Below are positions 1 through 8,211 of a DNA stretch of 46,720 nucleotides, one piece after another. The stretch lies in the NCBI GenBank assembly GCA_002406055.1, contig DHMZ01000098.1, positions 67,219 through 113,938 on the forward strand, given 5' to 3'. Position numbers and translations under genes: made by a program. Source of the DNA: Spirochaetales bacterium UBA4629 (GTDB lineage: Bacteria > Spirochaetota > Spirochaetia > Sphaerochaetales > Sphaerochaetaceae). The first letter of the stretch is position 1. Every line of letters begins with the position of its first letter. The notes beneath the pieces are model-generated. The model was not told the origin of the DNA, ran no database searches, and worked only from the letters and a program-made list of their open reading frames with translations.

Positions 1-68
1 TTGCGCTTAAGAGCTTTACGTTCTGAACCCTTACGTGATAGCGCGTTGAAACCAATCCTATGCTTCAT
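1..68 (-). CDS. rplQ: 50S ribosomal protein L17, N-terminal part (cut by window edge)
   Basis: The first 22 codons read MKHRIGFNALSRKGSERKAL and onward, which matches the conserved L17 N-terminus (MKH.IGFN.LSR....RKAL). The rest lies outside the window. The ATG at 66-68 overlaps the 3 prime end of rpoA by 11 nt, so the two are translationally close. L17 is a large-subunit protein near the exit tunnel, and rpoA-rplQ is the standard end of the alpha operon. Identification rests on the short N-terminus plus position. Confidence 0.93.
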   Translation of the reverse strand, partial: MKHRIGFNALSRKGSERKALKR

Positions 69-1122
69 TTTCTACTTCCTTGTTCTCTGGGACTTTAATT
101 GAATTCTTTAAGACACTGAAATCTGTCATTCCCAAGGTAAGACCCCATTCCTTAAGTTTATCCTTAATTTCTGAGAGAGACTTCTTTCCGAAGTTTCTTG
201 TCTTGGTTATTTCTTCTTCAGTCTTCTTTGCAAGGTCGCCAATAGTCTTGATTCCCGCATTCTTTAAGCAGTTAGAAGAACGTACTGTTAACTCTAACTC
301 TTCAACAGGTGTATCAAGAAGCTTCTTGACCTTTTCTTCTTCTTCATCAACCTCTTCTGTTGTGCAAATCTTGTCTTCATCGAAGTTAATAAAGATAGTG
401 AAGTGTTCCTTAATAATCTTTGCAGCTTCACCTAAAGCATTCTCTGGTGTAATAGTACCGTCGGTGTAAACATCGAGAATGAGCTTTTCATAATCAATTC
501 TCTCACCAACCCTGCATGGTTCAATAGCATACTTAACTCTCTTAATTGGAGAATAGAATGCATCGATAGCAATAGTACCTGGCTCCTCAGAATACTTTTC
601 GTTTAACTCTGAAGGAACATATCCACGACCTAGGTCGATCTGAACTTCCATTTCAAGGTCACAATCAGGCATCATTGTCATGATGTGCAAATCCTTGTTA
701 GTTACTGTTACCTGATCACGTTCGAAATCAGCACCAGTAATAACGCCAGGACCCTTACACTGAATTGTAAGAATTGTACCTTCACATTCCTCTGGCATAC
801 CAATATGAAGCTTTTTGATTGCTGCGATAATATCTGAAATATCTTCGCTAACACCAGGAAGTGGTTCAAATTCACTAGTTACCACATGTGGTACCTTTAA
901 TCCACTACCATCTCCCTTAAATGTAGTAAACCTAATTGCAGAAACAGCATAACCCTGGATTGATGAAAGAAGTACTCTTCTTAGAGTATTTCCAACTGTT
1001 GTTCCAAAGCCTCTTTCAAAAGGATATGCAACAAACTGACCATAATCGCTTGTGCTTACTGTATTTTCAGAGGTAATTCCTGAAGGTCTCTTAAAACCTT
1101 TAAGAAGATTTTTTCTAGCCAT
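58..1122 (-). CDS. rpoA: DNA-directed RNA polymerase subunit alpha
   Basis: The product is 354 aa, slightly longer than the usual 310-340. It nucleates polymerase assembly and contacts promoter UP elements. The N-terminal domain has the conserved block FERGFGTTVGNTLRRVLLSS at about residues 36-55. The C-terminal domain (about 270-335) carries the helix-hairpin-helix signature SSNCLKNAGIKTIGDLAKKT and NFGKKSLSEIKDKL. A glutamate-rich linker (EEVDEEEEK) separates them, and a charged tail follows the C-terminal domain. The start is preceded by AGGAGT, 6 nt upstream. rpsD, which often sits between rpsK and rpoA, is missing, as in treponemes. The 71-nt gap to rpsK holds a hairpin. Confidence 0.98.
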   Translation of the reverse strand: MARKNLLKGFKRPSGITSENTVSTSDYGQFVAYPFERGFGTTVGNTLRRVLLSSIQGYAVSAIRFTTFKGDGSGLKVPHVVTSEFEPLPGVSEDISDIIAAIKKLHIGMPEECEGTILTIQCKGPGVITGADFERDQVTVTNKDLHIMTMMPDCDLEMEVQIDLGRGYVPSELNEKYSEEPGTIAIDAFYSPIKRVKYAIEPCRVGERIDYEKLILDVYTDGTITPENALGEAAKIIKEHFTIFINFDEDKICTTEEVDEEEEKVKKLLDTPVEELELTVRSSNCLKNAGIKTIGDLAKKTEEEITKTRNFGKKSLSEIKDKLKEWGLTLGMTDFSVLKNSIKVPENKEVENEA

Positions 1123-1158
1123 GGTTACTCCTATTATTTTGCTTATAATCAGCTATAA

Positions 1159-1182
1159 CTGCGAGGGAAGAATCCCCCGCAG
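1159..1182 (-). promoter_or_regulatory. Hairpin in the rpsK-rpoA gap
   Basis: Arms 1159-1167 and 1174-1182 pair over 8 of 9 positions, with one A/C mismatch and a 6-nt loop. No U-run follows in the direction of transcription, so it is not a classical terminator. It may be an mRNA processing or stability element, or a regulatory site standing where rpsD would normally be. The function is inferred only. Confidence 0.45.
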
Positions 1183-1193
1183 ATAATTAATTC

Positions 1194-1571
1194 TCAGACA
1201 CGGCGTGTCTTACGAGGACGACAACCGTTGTGTGGAATTGGGGTAACGTCTCTGATAGAACGAACCTTCAGTCCAAGAACACCAAGAGTTCTAATTGCAC
1301 TTTCGCGTCCAACACCTGGTCCCTTAACAAAAACATTTACTTCCCTAAGACCGAAGTCCATTGCCTTCTTACCAGCTGTTTCACAAATTGTCTGAGCAGC
1401 ATAAGGAGTTGACTTTTTAGCTCCTCTGAAGCCTAGTCCACCTGCTGAAGCCCAACTGATTGCATTTCCAGCAAGGTCAGTAAAAGTAATGATTGTATTG
1501 TTGAAAGTAGCCTGGATGTATACATTACCTTCCAAGACAGTCTTCTTAACTTTTTTCTTTGCAGTAGCCAT
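1194..1571 (-). CDS. rpsK: 30S ribosomal protein S11
   Basis: The 125-aa product is a platform protein of the small subunit at the E-site side. The family core is plain: ATFNNTIITFTDLAGNAISWASAGG, then GFRGAKKSTPYAAQ, KGPGVGRESAIRTL and the C-terminal PHNGCRPRKTRRV, all at the expected places. The length is normal. The gene lies 16 nt after rpsM. A hairpin and rpoA follow. Confidence 0.98.
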   Translation of the reverse strand: MATAKKKVKKTVLEGNVYIQATFNNTIITFTDLAGNAISWASAGGLGFRGAKKSTPYAAQTICETAGKKAMDFGLREVNVFVKGPGVGRESAIRTLGVLGLKVRSIRDVTPIPHNGCRPRKTRRV

Positions 1572-1587
1572 ATTACCTTACTTCCCC

Positions 1588-1953
1588 TTATTTCTTCTTT
1601 CCAGCGACAGTCTTCTTCTTGCCCTTTCTTGTACGAGCATTAGTCTTGGTTCTCTGACCTCTGACTGGAAGACTCTTTCTGTGGCGAAGGCCTCTGTAGC
1701 AACCGATATCCATCAATCTCTTGATGTTAAGGGCAACCTCAGTTCTTAGATGTCCTTCAATTTTGTACTCTTCTTCAAGAACGTTTCTGAGTGTAGCAAT
1801 CTCGTCTGGAGAGAGTGTATTGATTCTAACGTCTGGATTAATATTTGTCTTCTGACAAATGTCCATAGCTGACTTGTTTCCAATACCATAGATATATGTC
1901 AGAGCGATCTTGACAGCCTTGTTTGGCAAGTCAACACCTGCTATACGTGCCAT
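1588..1953 (-). CDS. rpsM: 30S ribosomal protein S13
   Basis: S13 (121 aa) of the subunit head contacts L5 and the P-site tRNA. It starts MARIAGVDLPNKAVKIALTY with the H2TH motif YGIGNKSA, and ends in the basic tail RGLRHRKSLPVRGQRTKTNA followed by RTRKGKKKT. The start is backed by AGGAGGCC just upstream. It follows rpmJ by 13 nt, the normal alpha-operon order. Confidence 0.98.
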   Translation of the reverse strand: MARIAGVDLPNKAVKIALTYIYGIGNKSAMDICQKTNINPDVRINTLSPDEIATLRNVLEEEYKIEGHLRTEVALNIKRLMDIGCYRGLRHRKSLPVRGQRTKTNARTRKGKKKTVAGKKK

Positions 1954-1966
1954 ATTGGCCTCCTAA

Positions 1967-2080
1967 TTATTTCTGTCTCTGCTTGTGCTTTGGGTTATCG
2001 CAAACAATACGAACAACACCTGCACGTCTAATAACTTTACACTTGTCACAAATTGGTTTGACACTTGCTCTTACTTTCAT
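1967..2080 (-). CDS. rpmJ: 50S ribosomal protein L36
   Basis: This 37-codon gene reads MKVRASVKPICDKCKVIRRA and continues to CDNPKHKQRQK. The zinc ligands C11, C14, C27 and H32 are all present, so this is the zinc-binding (C+) form. L36 is a late-assembling large-subunit protein. It lies 15 nt after secY and just before rpsM, the classical place. A GGAG-type site precedes the ATG. Confidence 0.96.
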   Translation of the reverse strand: MKVRASVKPICDKCKVIRRAGVVRIVCDNPKHKQRQK

Positions 2081-2095
2081 AGTAAAAAAGCTCCT

Positions 2096-3394
2096 TTAGA
2101 TTTTCTTTGTCTTACGCTTCTTTGAATCAACAAAACCATCATGGTGATGCATCTTCATCATACCGTCAAGCTGTCTCATTGTATCGAGGTCAACACCGAC
2201 TAAGATGATAAGTGATGTTCCACCAAATAGCATTGCTACTGAAGCAGGAAGATCAAAGATCAACTGAACCAGAGTAGGAATCAAGGCGATAAATGCCAAG
2301 AAGATTGCACCTGGAAGAACTATTCTGTTGAGAACCTTTGTGAGATACTCTTCGAGCTTCTCATTTCTGACTCCTGGAACAGAACCACCATTGTCTCTAA
2401 TGTTCTTAGCCATTTCGATTGGATTCAAACTAATCTGGGTATAGAAGAATGCAAAGCCTATAATCAGCAGGGTGTAGATTATTAGATATGGGGCCCTCTG
2501 CGGATTCAAGAAATTTGCTACTGCCACCATCCAGCCAACATTTGTATTGCCTAGCATGAGTGGAATCTGCAATAGTGTCGAAGCGAAGATTACAGGAATA
2601 ACACCAGATGGGTTAATCTTGAATGGGATATATGTGCTCTGAGAACCATACATCTTTCTTCCTACAACACGTTTTGCATATGTTACAGGTATCTTTCTTG
2701 TGCCCTGTTCTTCGTAAACAACGAGAGCAACAACAAAGAAAAACATTATGATAACTACAACAAGTGATACTGGGTTAATTGTCTTACTAGCAATACCTGT
2801 TACCATTGTGTAGAAAGCATTTGGGATTCTTGCAACGATACCAGCAAAGATAAGCAATGAAATACCATTACCTACCCCAAACTGAGTAATCTTTTCACCA
2901 AGCCATACACAAAGCATTGAACCTGTAGTACAGCTTAGAATTGCAACTGGGATGAAGACTCCAACTGGAACAGAAAGAGCTCCAGGAATTGACTGAGCAT
3001 ATACAGAAGCAGCGAGAGACTGGATTATACAAACCAGAACAGTTGCATAACGAGTATATTGCTGAATCTTCTTTGATCCCTGTGGATCTTCAGCCAACTT
3101 CTTTAAAGATGGGATAACCAACATCAGCAACTGAAAGATAATTTCAGTACTGATGTATGGCATTACACCCAACATAAAAATTGAGAAATTGGAGAAAGCA
3201 CCACCGGAGAAAAAGTTTAAATATTCAGTAATGGAGGATGAATACATTCTGTAGTAGTCATAAACTACCCCAGGGTTTACACCAGGAATAGGAAGGTAAG
3301 CTCCAATTCTTGTTACAATCAAAAGACCAAAAGTAATTAAGATCTTTTTCTTGATATCCTTCATTCTAAACATATCTACCAGTGTGTTTGCCAT
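2096..3394 (-). CDS. secY: Preprotein translocase channel subunit SecY
   Basis: At 432 aa with about ten hydrophobic helices, this is the central pore of the Sec translocon in the inner membrane. It partners the SecE encoded at 26440-26619. Family marks include the N-terminal ITFGLLIVTRIGAYLPIPGV, the plug region SGGAFSNFSIFMLGVMPYIS, GNGISLLIFAGI, the cytosolic loop YVEEQGTRK-like segment (VYEEQGTRKIPVTYAKRVVG) and FFYTQISLNPIEMAKNI. It sits in the spc cluster after rplO, with an 11-nt gap. Confidence 0.98.
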   Translation of the reverse strand: MANTLVDMFRMKDIKKKILITFGLLIVTRIGAYLPIPGVNPGVVYDYYRMYSSSITEYLNFFSGGAFSNFSIFMLGVMPYISTEIIFQLLMLVIPSLKKLAEDPQGSKKIQQYTRYATVLVCIIQSLAASVYAQSIPGALSVPVGVFIPVAILSCTTGSMLCVWLGEKITQFGVGNGISLLIFAGIVARIPNAFYTMVTGIASKTINPVSLVVVIIMFFFVVALVVYEEQGTRKIPVTYAKRVVGRKMYGSQSTYIPFKINPSGVIPVIFASTLLQIPLMLGNTNVGWMVAVANFLNPQRAPYLIIYTLLIIGFAFFYTQISLNPIEMAKNIRDNGGSVPGVRNEKLEEYLTKVLNRIVLPGAIFLAFIALIPTLVQLIFDLPASVAMLFGGTSLIILVGVDLDTMRQLDGMMKMHHHDGFVDSKKRKTKKI

Positions 3395-3405
3395 TTGAAT
3401 CCCTC

Positions 3406-3837
3406 TTATTTGACGATACCACCAGCGGCCTGAATTTTCTCAGCCGCTTTCTGAGAGAGCTTAAGCCCCTCAACTGTTAACTTCTTTGTAACTTCTCCAG
3501 AAGCAAGGATCTTAACAGTAGTATTCTTACCCTTAATAACTCCAGCTTCACGAAGAGTTGCATCACTTACAAGAGCACCATCTTCAAAGACAGCATCTAA
3601 TGTAGCGAGAGATACAGCCTGATTCTCAACCTTGAATGGATAGTTGGAGAACCCGCGTCTTGCGACACGTCTGTAGAGAGGCATCTGACCACCTTCAAAA
3701 CCAGGTCTTACACCACCACCTGAACGGCTGTTCTGGCCATCATGACCTCTTCCACAAGCTCTACCCTTAGAAGAAGCACCACGACCAACGATGGTCTTAG
3801 ACTTTGTTGCGCCATAAGGCTTAATAATCTGTGCCAT
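3406..3837 (-). CDS. rplO: 50S ribosomal protein L15
   Basis: The 143-aa product begins with an extended, glycine- and arginine-rich segment (GRGASSKGRACGRGHDGQNS, RSGGGVRPGFEGGQMPLYRR) that threads into 23S rRNA. A globular domain ending EKIQAAGGIVK follows. This is the normal family length. The gene starts 2 nt after the rpmD stop, so the pair is probably translationally coupled, and secY follows. Confidence 0.97.
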   Translation of the reverse strand: MAQIIKPYGATKSKTIVGRGASSKGRACGRGHDGQNSRSGGGVRPGFEGGQMPLYRRVARRGFSNYPFKVENQAVSLATLDAVFEDGALVSDATLREAGVIKGKNTTVKILASGEVTKKLTVEGLKLSQKAAEKIQAAGGIVK

Positions 3838-3839
3838 AG

Positions 3840-4022
3840 TTAAATCTCCTCAACCTTAACAAGGTGTTCAACTGTGCGGACCATACCACGGTTAACAGGA
3901 TTATCTTCACGAACTACGGAGCTATTAATCTTTCCAAGTCCTAAAGCCTTTACAGTCTTTCTCTGAACTGGAAGAGTTCCTGCAACTCCTCTAACAAGTG
4001 TAATCTTAATCTGTTTTGCCAT
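3840..4022 (-). CDS. rpmD: 50S ribosomal protein L30
   Basis: This is a small (60 aa) L30 of the short bacterial type, beginning MAKQIKITLVRGVAG and ending MVRTVEHLVKVEEI. I chose the ATG at 4020-4022 because it has GGGG about 7 nt upstream and matches the family N-terminus. An in-frame GTG four codons earlier would overlap rpsE. The start lies 2 nt after the rpsE stop codon. Confidence 0.96.
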   Translation of the reverse strand: MAKQIKITLVRGVAGTLPVQRKTVKALGLGKINSSVVREDNPVNRGMVRTVEHLVKVEEI

Positions 4023-4024
4023 GA

Positions 4025-4534
4025 TTAACCCCACATTTCCTTAAGAGTTTTACCTCTATTCTTAGCAACATCTGCAGCATTGTAGATGTGCGCAAAAGCA
4101 TCGAAGGTAGCTTTTACAGTGTTAATACCATTTCTTGAGCCGAGAGACTTAGAAATAATATCTTTAATACCTGCAGCATCACAAACGAGACGAACAGCAC
4201 CACCTGCAATGACACCTGTACCAGGAACAGCTGGCTTAAGAAGAACTGAAGCGCTCTTGAATTCACCAACTACGTCATGAGGAATAGTTGTTCCCTTTAC
4301 AGGAACTGTAACAATAGATGCCTTTGCCTTTTCTGTTGCTTTTCTAATAGCATCTGTAACATCGTTTGCCTTGCCGAAGCCATAGCCTACCCTGCCATCA
4401 CCATAACCAACAACAACGAGAGCTGCGAATGAAAATCTCTTTCCACCCTTAACAACCTTTGTTACACGGTTAAGTTTAACAAGCTTTTCTACGTATCCTT
4501 CCTGCTTGACTTCTCTTTCTCTTGATCTTTCCAT
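4025..4534 (-). CDS. rpsE: 30S ribosomal protein S5
   Basis: S5 (169 aa) takes part in translational accuracy and mRNA entry. The double-stranded RNA-binding domain is seen in EKLVKLNRVTKVVKGGKRFS and GYGDGRVGYGFGKANDV. The C-terminal fold shows GTGVIAGGAVRLVCDAAGI, DIISKSLGSRN and ATFDAF. The glycine/arginine-containing loop around VVKGGKRF, where spectinomycin-resistance changes occur in other species, looks standard. It follows rplR by 11 nt. Confidence 0.98.
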   Translation of the reverse strand: MERSREREVKQEGYVEKLVKLNRVTKVVKGGKRFSFAALVVVGYGDGRVGYGFGKANDVTDAIRKATEKAKASIVTVPVKGTTIPHDVVGEFKSASVLLKPAVPGTGVIAGGAVRLVCDAAGIKDIISKSLGSRNGINTVKATFDAFAHIYNAADVAKNRGKTLKEMWG

Positions 4535-4545
4535 ACCGTAACCCC

Positions 4546-4905
4546 TTAGAACTCCAAACCAGCTTTTCTAGCGCCGTCTGCGATGCTCTTGACGATGCCA
4601 TGGTAAAGATAGCCATTTCTATCAAAGACAACTGTCTTGATACCCTTTTCAATGCATCTCTTTCCAATAGCTTCACCAAGCTTCTCAGCATCAGCTACTG
4701 TGTTCCTGAGATTCTTGAATTCAGCCTCAAGAGTAGAAGCGGAAGCCAATGTATGACCAACTGTGTCATCAATAACCTGAACATACATGTGTAGGTTTGA
4801 TCTTGATACAGTCATTCTCGGTCTGAGAGCAGTACCAGAGATAGACTTTCTGATATGATTCTTTCTTCTGGCATGTTTTCTTGCTTTATCGATCATTCTG
4901 TTCAT
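4546..4905 (-). CDS. rplR: 50S ribosomal protein L18
   Basis: The 119-aa product binds 5S rRNA with L5 and L25. It has the basic N-terminus KARKHARRKNHIRKSISGTA, the family block RPRMTVSRSNLHMYVQVIDD, and the C-terminal half with RCIEKGIKTVVFDRNGYLYH and ending DGARKAGLEF. Normal length. It lies between rplF (11 nt) and rpsE. Confidence 0.97.
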   Translation of the reverse strand: MNRMIDKARKHARRKNHIRKSISGTALRPRMTVSRSNLHMYVQVIDDTVGHTLASASTLEAEFKNLRNTVADAEKLGEAIGKRCIEKGIKTVVFDRNGYLYHGIVKSIADGARKAGLEF

Positions 4906-4916
4906 ACTAAGCCACC

Positions 4917-5459
4917 TTATTTCTTACCACCAGACTTACCAACCTTACGGCGGATATTCTCGGTTTCATACTTGATTCCCTTACCCTTATAAGGCTCTGG
5001 ACCTCTAAGAGATCTAATTTCAGCAGCAACCTGTCCAACTCTTGCCTTATCAATACCTGTAATAACAAGCTTAGTTGGAGATTCAACTGTAATAGAGACA
5101 TCTGAAGGGATAATGTAATCAATCATTGTAGAGTAGCCAAGGCTGAGGGTAACAAAGCCCTTACCCATTTCAGCTTTAAAACCTACACCATTAATAACAA
5201 GAGTCTTTGTATATCCCTGGCTAACACCAACAATCATGTTATGGATTAACTGGCGATATAAACCATGATAACCTCTAATCTCTTTGTCATCATTACATCT
5301 AGTTAAGACTACTTCGTTGTCTTTTACTTCAACACTAATCTGTGGTCTAACTTCCTGAGAAAGAGTTCCCTTTGGTCCCTTAACTGTAACAACACCATTG
5401 TTAACTGTAACTGTAACACCCTGAGCGATAGCTACTGGTAATTTACCGATTCTAGACAT
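4917..5459 (-). CDS. rplF: 50S ribosomal protein L6
   Basis: The 180-aa product has two repeated L6 folds. It starts MSRIGKLPVAIAQGVTV with VTVKGPKGTLSQ. The second copy carries the L6 signature PEPYKGKGIKYETENIRRKV followed by GKSGGKK, the part that meets the sarcin-ricin region of 23S rRNA. AGGAGGAT precedes the ATG. The gene is normal in length and place, 12 nt after rpsH. Confidence 0.98.
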   Translation of the reverse strand: MSRIGKLPVAIAQGVTVTVNNGVVTVKGPKGTLSQEVRPQISVEVKDNEVVLTRCNDDKEIRGYHGLYRQLIHNMIVGVSQGYTKTLVINGVGFKAEMGKGFVTLSLGYSTMIDYIIPSDVSITVESPTKLVITGIDKARVGQVAAEIRSLRGPEPYKGKGIKYETENIRRKVGKSGGKK

Positions 5460-5471
5460 TCTATCCTCCTA

Positions 5472-5870
5472 TTACCAGATTGTGCAGAGCACTTCGCCAC
5501 CAACACGTGCTTCCTTAGCCTTCTTGCCAGTGATAACACCTGTTGAAGATGATACAACTACAACACCAATGCCGTTGAAAACGCTTGGGATATCCTTGTA
5601 ACCGCAATATACACGGCGACCAGGAGTAGATACACGATTAATACCATGAATAACTGGAGTCTGATCATCTTCATACTTGAGAAATACTCTGATGAAAGTG
5701 ACATCATCCTTAGTTACTTTCTTAAAATTCTTGATGAATCCTTCGTTCTTAAGAATCTTGATAATCTGGAGCTTAAGATTGGAAGCTGATACATCGACTT
5801 TTTCATGCTTTGCCTGACTAGCATTTCTAATCTTAGTCAGCATATCTGCAATTGGATCACTAACTGCCAT
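5472..5870 (-). CDS. rpsH: 30S ribosomal protein S8
   Basis: The 132-aa product binds the central domain of 16S rRNA early in assembly. It begins MAVSDPIADMLTKIRNASQA and closes with GIGVVVVSSSTGVITGKKAK and RVGGEVLCTIW, the S8 signature region. In E. coli, S8 is the translational repressor of the spc operon. No matching target could be proven here. It follows rpsN by 11 nt. Confidence 0.98.
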   Translation of the reverse strand: MAVSDPIADMLTKIRNASQAKHEKVDVSASNLKLQIIKILKNEGFIKNFKKVTKDDVTFIRVFLKYEDDQTPVIHGINRVSTPGRRVYCGYKDIPSVFNGIGVVVVSSSTGVITGKKAKEARVGGEVLCTIW

Positions 5871-5881
5871 TTTCTTATCTC

Positions 5882-6067
5882 CTACCAGCTTGACTTTGTT
5901 ACACCAGGAATCTCGCCTTCACTTGCGAGCTTTCTGAAACAACATCTGCACATATCGAATTGGCGCATATATCCTCTAGGACGACCGCAAATTCTACAAC
6001 GATTATACTTTCTTGTTGAGAACTTAGGTTCTCTCTTGCTCTTTACTATTAAAGACTTTTTTGCCAT
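5882..6067 (-). CDS. rpsN: 30S ribosomal protein S14, zinc-binding short form
   Basis: At 61 aa this is the type Z S14, with zinc ligands in CRICGRPRGYMRQFDMCRCC: C24, C27, C40 and C43. It ends FRKLASEGEIPGVTKSSW, the usual C-terminus. The short form is typical of spirochaetes and Gram-positives rather than enterobacteria, whose S14 is about 100 aa. It lies between rplE and rpsH, each gap about 11 nt. Confidence 0.98.
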   Translation of the reverse strand: MAKKSLIVKSKREPKFSTRKYNRCRICGRPRGYMRQFDMCRCCFRKLASEGEIPGVTKSSW

Positions 6068-6078
6068 AGGTCAGCTCC

Positions 6079-6633
6079 TTACTTTGCAAACGGCATACCG
6101 AGATACTTAAGAAGAGCATAACCCTGCTCGTCATTAGCTGCGCTAGTAACGATAGCAACGTTTAAGCCACTGATTCTCTCGATTTTGTCGAAGTCGATTT
6201 CAGGGAAAATAATCTGCTCAGTGATACCGAGAGAATAGTTTCCGTGACCATCAAAAGCATTAGGATTAACACCCTTGAAGTCCTTAACACGAGGAAGAGC
6301 GATACAAATTAGACGCTCGAGGAAATACCACATATTGTCACCACGAAGAGTAACCATAGCACCGATTTCCTGTCCCTCTCTAACCTTGAAGTTAGCAATG
6401 GATTTTCTAGCCTTTGTCTTAACAACATGCTGGCCAGTAATCTGTTCAAGTTCCTTAACAGCAGCTTCTAAGAGCTTCTTGTTTGTTGTTGCTTCACCAA
6501 CACCAACTGAGACTGTAATCTTCTCAAGCTTTGGAATCTGCATAGGAGTCTTGAATGAAAATTCCTTCTGCAAAGCAGGAACAACCTCTTCAATGTACTT
6601 TCTCTTGAAATTTGGTACAAACTTCTCAGCCAT
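6079..6633 (-). CDS. rplE: 50S ribosomal protein L5
   Basis: The 184-aa product of the central protuberance binds 5S rRNA and touches S13. Recognisable parts are IPKLEKITVSVGVGEA near residue 33, KARKSIANFKVREGQEIGAM in the middle, and LGITEQIIFPEIDF. The C-terminus, GLNVAIVTSAANDEQGYALL, matches the family. The ATG shares one base with the rplX stop (TAATG), which indicates coupling. Confidence 0.98.
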   Translation of the reverse strand: MAEKFVPNFKRKYIEEVVPALQKEFSFKTPMQIPKLEKITVSVGVGEATTNKKLLEAAVKELEQITGQHVVKTKARKSIANFKVREGQEIGAMVTLRGDNMWYFLERLICIALPRVKDFKGVNPNAFDGHGNYSLGITEQIIFPEIDFDKIERISGLNVAIVTSAANDEQGYALLKYLGMPFAK

Positions 6634-6932
6634 TAGAGTGCCTCTCCTGTCTTTTTGGCATAACGAACTTTCTTTCCGTTTTCCATTTTGTATCCGATTT
6701 TTGAAACATTACCCTTACTTACGAGAGCAACGTTTGAAACATGAATCGGAGCTTCAACTTCCACGATGCCGCCCTTATCCTGAGCATTCTTCTTGTGCAT
6801 AGTCTTCTGGACCATGTTAGCACCCTGGACGATGACCCTTTCCTTTACTGGGTCAATCTTGACGATCTTACCGGTATAACCTTTGTCTTTACCGGTTAAG
6901 ATCTTGACTGTGTCATCTTTCTTCAGTCTCAT
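6633..6932 (-). CDS. rplX: 50S ribosomal protein L24
   Basis: The 99-aa product starts the assembly of the large subunit. The KOW motif is clear in VKILTGKDKGYTGKIVKIDP near the N-terminus. It is followed by ERVIVQGANMVQKTMHKKNA and the GIVEVEAPIHVSNV strand. It follows rplN by 9 nt and shares a base with rplE. Confidence 0.97.
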   Translation of the reverse strand: MRLKKDDTVKILTGKDKGYTGKIVKIDPVKERVIVQGANMVQKTMHKKNAQDKGGIVEVEAPIHVSNVALVSKGNVSKIGYKMENGKKVRYAKKTGEAL

Positions 6933-6941
6933 TTTCTTCTC

Positions 6942-7307
6942 CTACAACACTTCCGGAGCAAGAGAGACAATCTTCATGTAGTTGTCTCTAAGTTCTCTAG
7001 CGACTGGCCCGAAGATTCTCTTTCCGCGAGGGTTATTGTTGGCATCAATAACAACACATGCGTTGTCATCGAACCTGATATATGTACCGTCAGGTCTTCG
7101 GTATTCCTTTTTTGTGCGAACGACCACTGCCTTTAAGACGTCACCTTTCTTGATAGCGCCATTAGGAAGGGCATCCTTGACTGCAACTACGATAATGTCA
7201 CCAACACCAGCAACATATCTATGGCTACCGCCGAGAACCTTGATGCACTGTACACGCTTTGCACCACTGTTGTCCGCTACGTTCAAATAAGTCTGCATCT
7301 GTACCAT
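6942..7307 (-). CDS. rplN: 50S ribosomal protein L14
   Basis: The 121-aa product lies at the subunit interface. It begins MVQMQTYLNVADNSGAKRVQ, the universal L14 opening. It continues with GVLKAV-type strands and the signature IRFDDNACVVIDANNNPRGK, then RIFGPVARELRD. Normal length. AGGAGAAAAG lies before the ATG. It is followed by rplX and preceded by rpsQ. Confidence 0.98.
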   Translation of the reverse strand: MVQMQTYLNVADNSGAKRVQCIKVLGGSHRYVAGVGDIIVVAVKDALPNGAIKKGDVLKAVVVRTKKEYRRPDGTYIRFDDNACVVIDANNNPRGKRIFGPVARELRDNYMKIVSLAPEVL

Positions 7308-7319
7308 GACTTTTCTCCT

Positions 7320-7571
7320 TTAGCGAGCTCTCTCGACGACTTCAACGAGTCTCCAACACTTATCCTTAGATAGGTGGCGGCACTCCATGATGCGAACTGT
7401 ATCACCAATATGAGCATCATTATTCTCGTCGTGAGCCTTAAACTTCTTAGTTGAGATCACGTACTTTTTGTACAGTGGGTGGAGGGTTCTATCAGAAACC
7501 TCAACAACAATAGTCTTGTCCATCTTATCAGACTTAACTATGCCTGTCATAACTTTCTTCTGTGCTTCCAT
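7320..7571 (-). CDS. rpsQ: 30S ribosomal protein S17
   Basis: The OB-fold protein of 83 aa binds 16S rRNA early. The N-terminal GIVKSDKMDKTIVVEVSDRT, the segment HPLYKKYVISTKKFKAHDEN and the block GDTVRIMECRHLSKDKCWRL are typical. It lies in the fixed rplP-rpmC-rpsQ-rplN order, 13 nt after rpmC and 12 nt before rplN. Confidence 0.98.
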   Translation of the reverse strand: MEAQKKVMTGIVKSDKMDKTIVVEVSDRTLHPLYKKYVISTKKFKAHDENNDAHIGDTVRIMECRHLSKDKCWRLVEVVERAR

Positions 7572-7584
7572 TTACGTGCCTCTC

Positions 7585-7788
7585 TTATTTATCTTTCTTT
7601 TCAAGTCCAATGTCTAAAGCATGGATTCTTGTATTAAGACGAGCAATATTCTTTCTAGTGGAACCAATAGACATTGGGTTGTCTAAGTGTCCTAAAACCT
7701 TCTGCATTCTCAGGTTGACTAGTTCCTTTCTAAGCTTGTCCCTCTCGGCAACAAGCTCGTTGTAGCTAAGATCTTTATAACTCTTCAT
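7585..7788 (-). CDS. rpmC: 50S ribosomal protein L29
   Basis: The 67-aa helical hairpin protein lies near the exit tunnel. It opens MKSYKDLSYNELVAERDKLR and has the family pair LVNLRMQKVLGHLDNP and RKNIARLNTRIHA. The lysine-rich tail LEKKDK is common. It follows rplP by only 3 nt, which indicates translational coupling. Confidence 0.96.
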   Translation of the reverse strand: MKSYKDLSYNELVAERDKLRKELVNLRMQKVLGHLDNPMSIGSTRKNIARLNTRIHALDIGLEKKDK

Positions 7789-7791
7789 AGT

Positions 7792-8208
7792 TTACTCCTG
7801 ATTAGCACGAGACACGAACTTTGTCTTGATTGGAAGCTTGGAAGCAGCAAGTGTAAGAGCTTCTCTAGCAAGCTCTTCATCGATGCCTCCCATTTCGAAC
7901 ATAATTGCGCCTGTCTTTACGACTGCAACCCAGCCTTCAGGAGCGCCCTTACCATTACCCTGTCTTGTTTCAGCAGGCTTCTTTGTGTATGGCATATCAG
8001 GGAAGATGCGAATCCAAACCTTACCACCACGCTTTACGTGACGTGTCATAGCGACACGAGCGGCTTCAATCTGACGATTCGTAATCCAATATGGCTCTAG
8101 AGCCATGAGACCATACTCACCGAAGGAAATCTGATTTCCCTTGTGTGCAACTGCGTCTCTAGTTCCGCGCTGCTTTTTTCTGTATTTAATTCTCTTTGGA
8201 CTAAGCAT
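7792..8208 (-). CDS. rplP: 50S ribosomal protein L16
   Basis: The 138-aa product sits close to the A-site elbow of tRNA. Diagnostic parts are MLSPKRIKYRKKQRGTRDAV, FGEYGLMALEPYWITNRQIE, WIRIFPDMPYTKKPAETRQG, NGKGAPEGWVAVVKTG and EALTLAASKLPIKTKFV. It starts 3 nt after the rpsC stop, continuing the tight packing of this operon. Confidence 0.98.
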   Translation of the reverse strand: MLSPKRIKYRKKQRGTRDAVAHKGNQISFGEYGLMALEPYWITNRQIEAARVAMTRHVKRGGKVWIRIFPDMPYTKKPAETRQGNGKGAPEGWVAVVKTGAIMFEMGGIDEELAREALTLAASKLPIKTKFVSRANQE

Positions 8209-8211
8209 CTT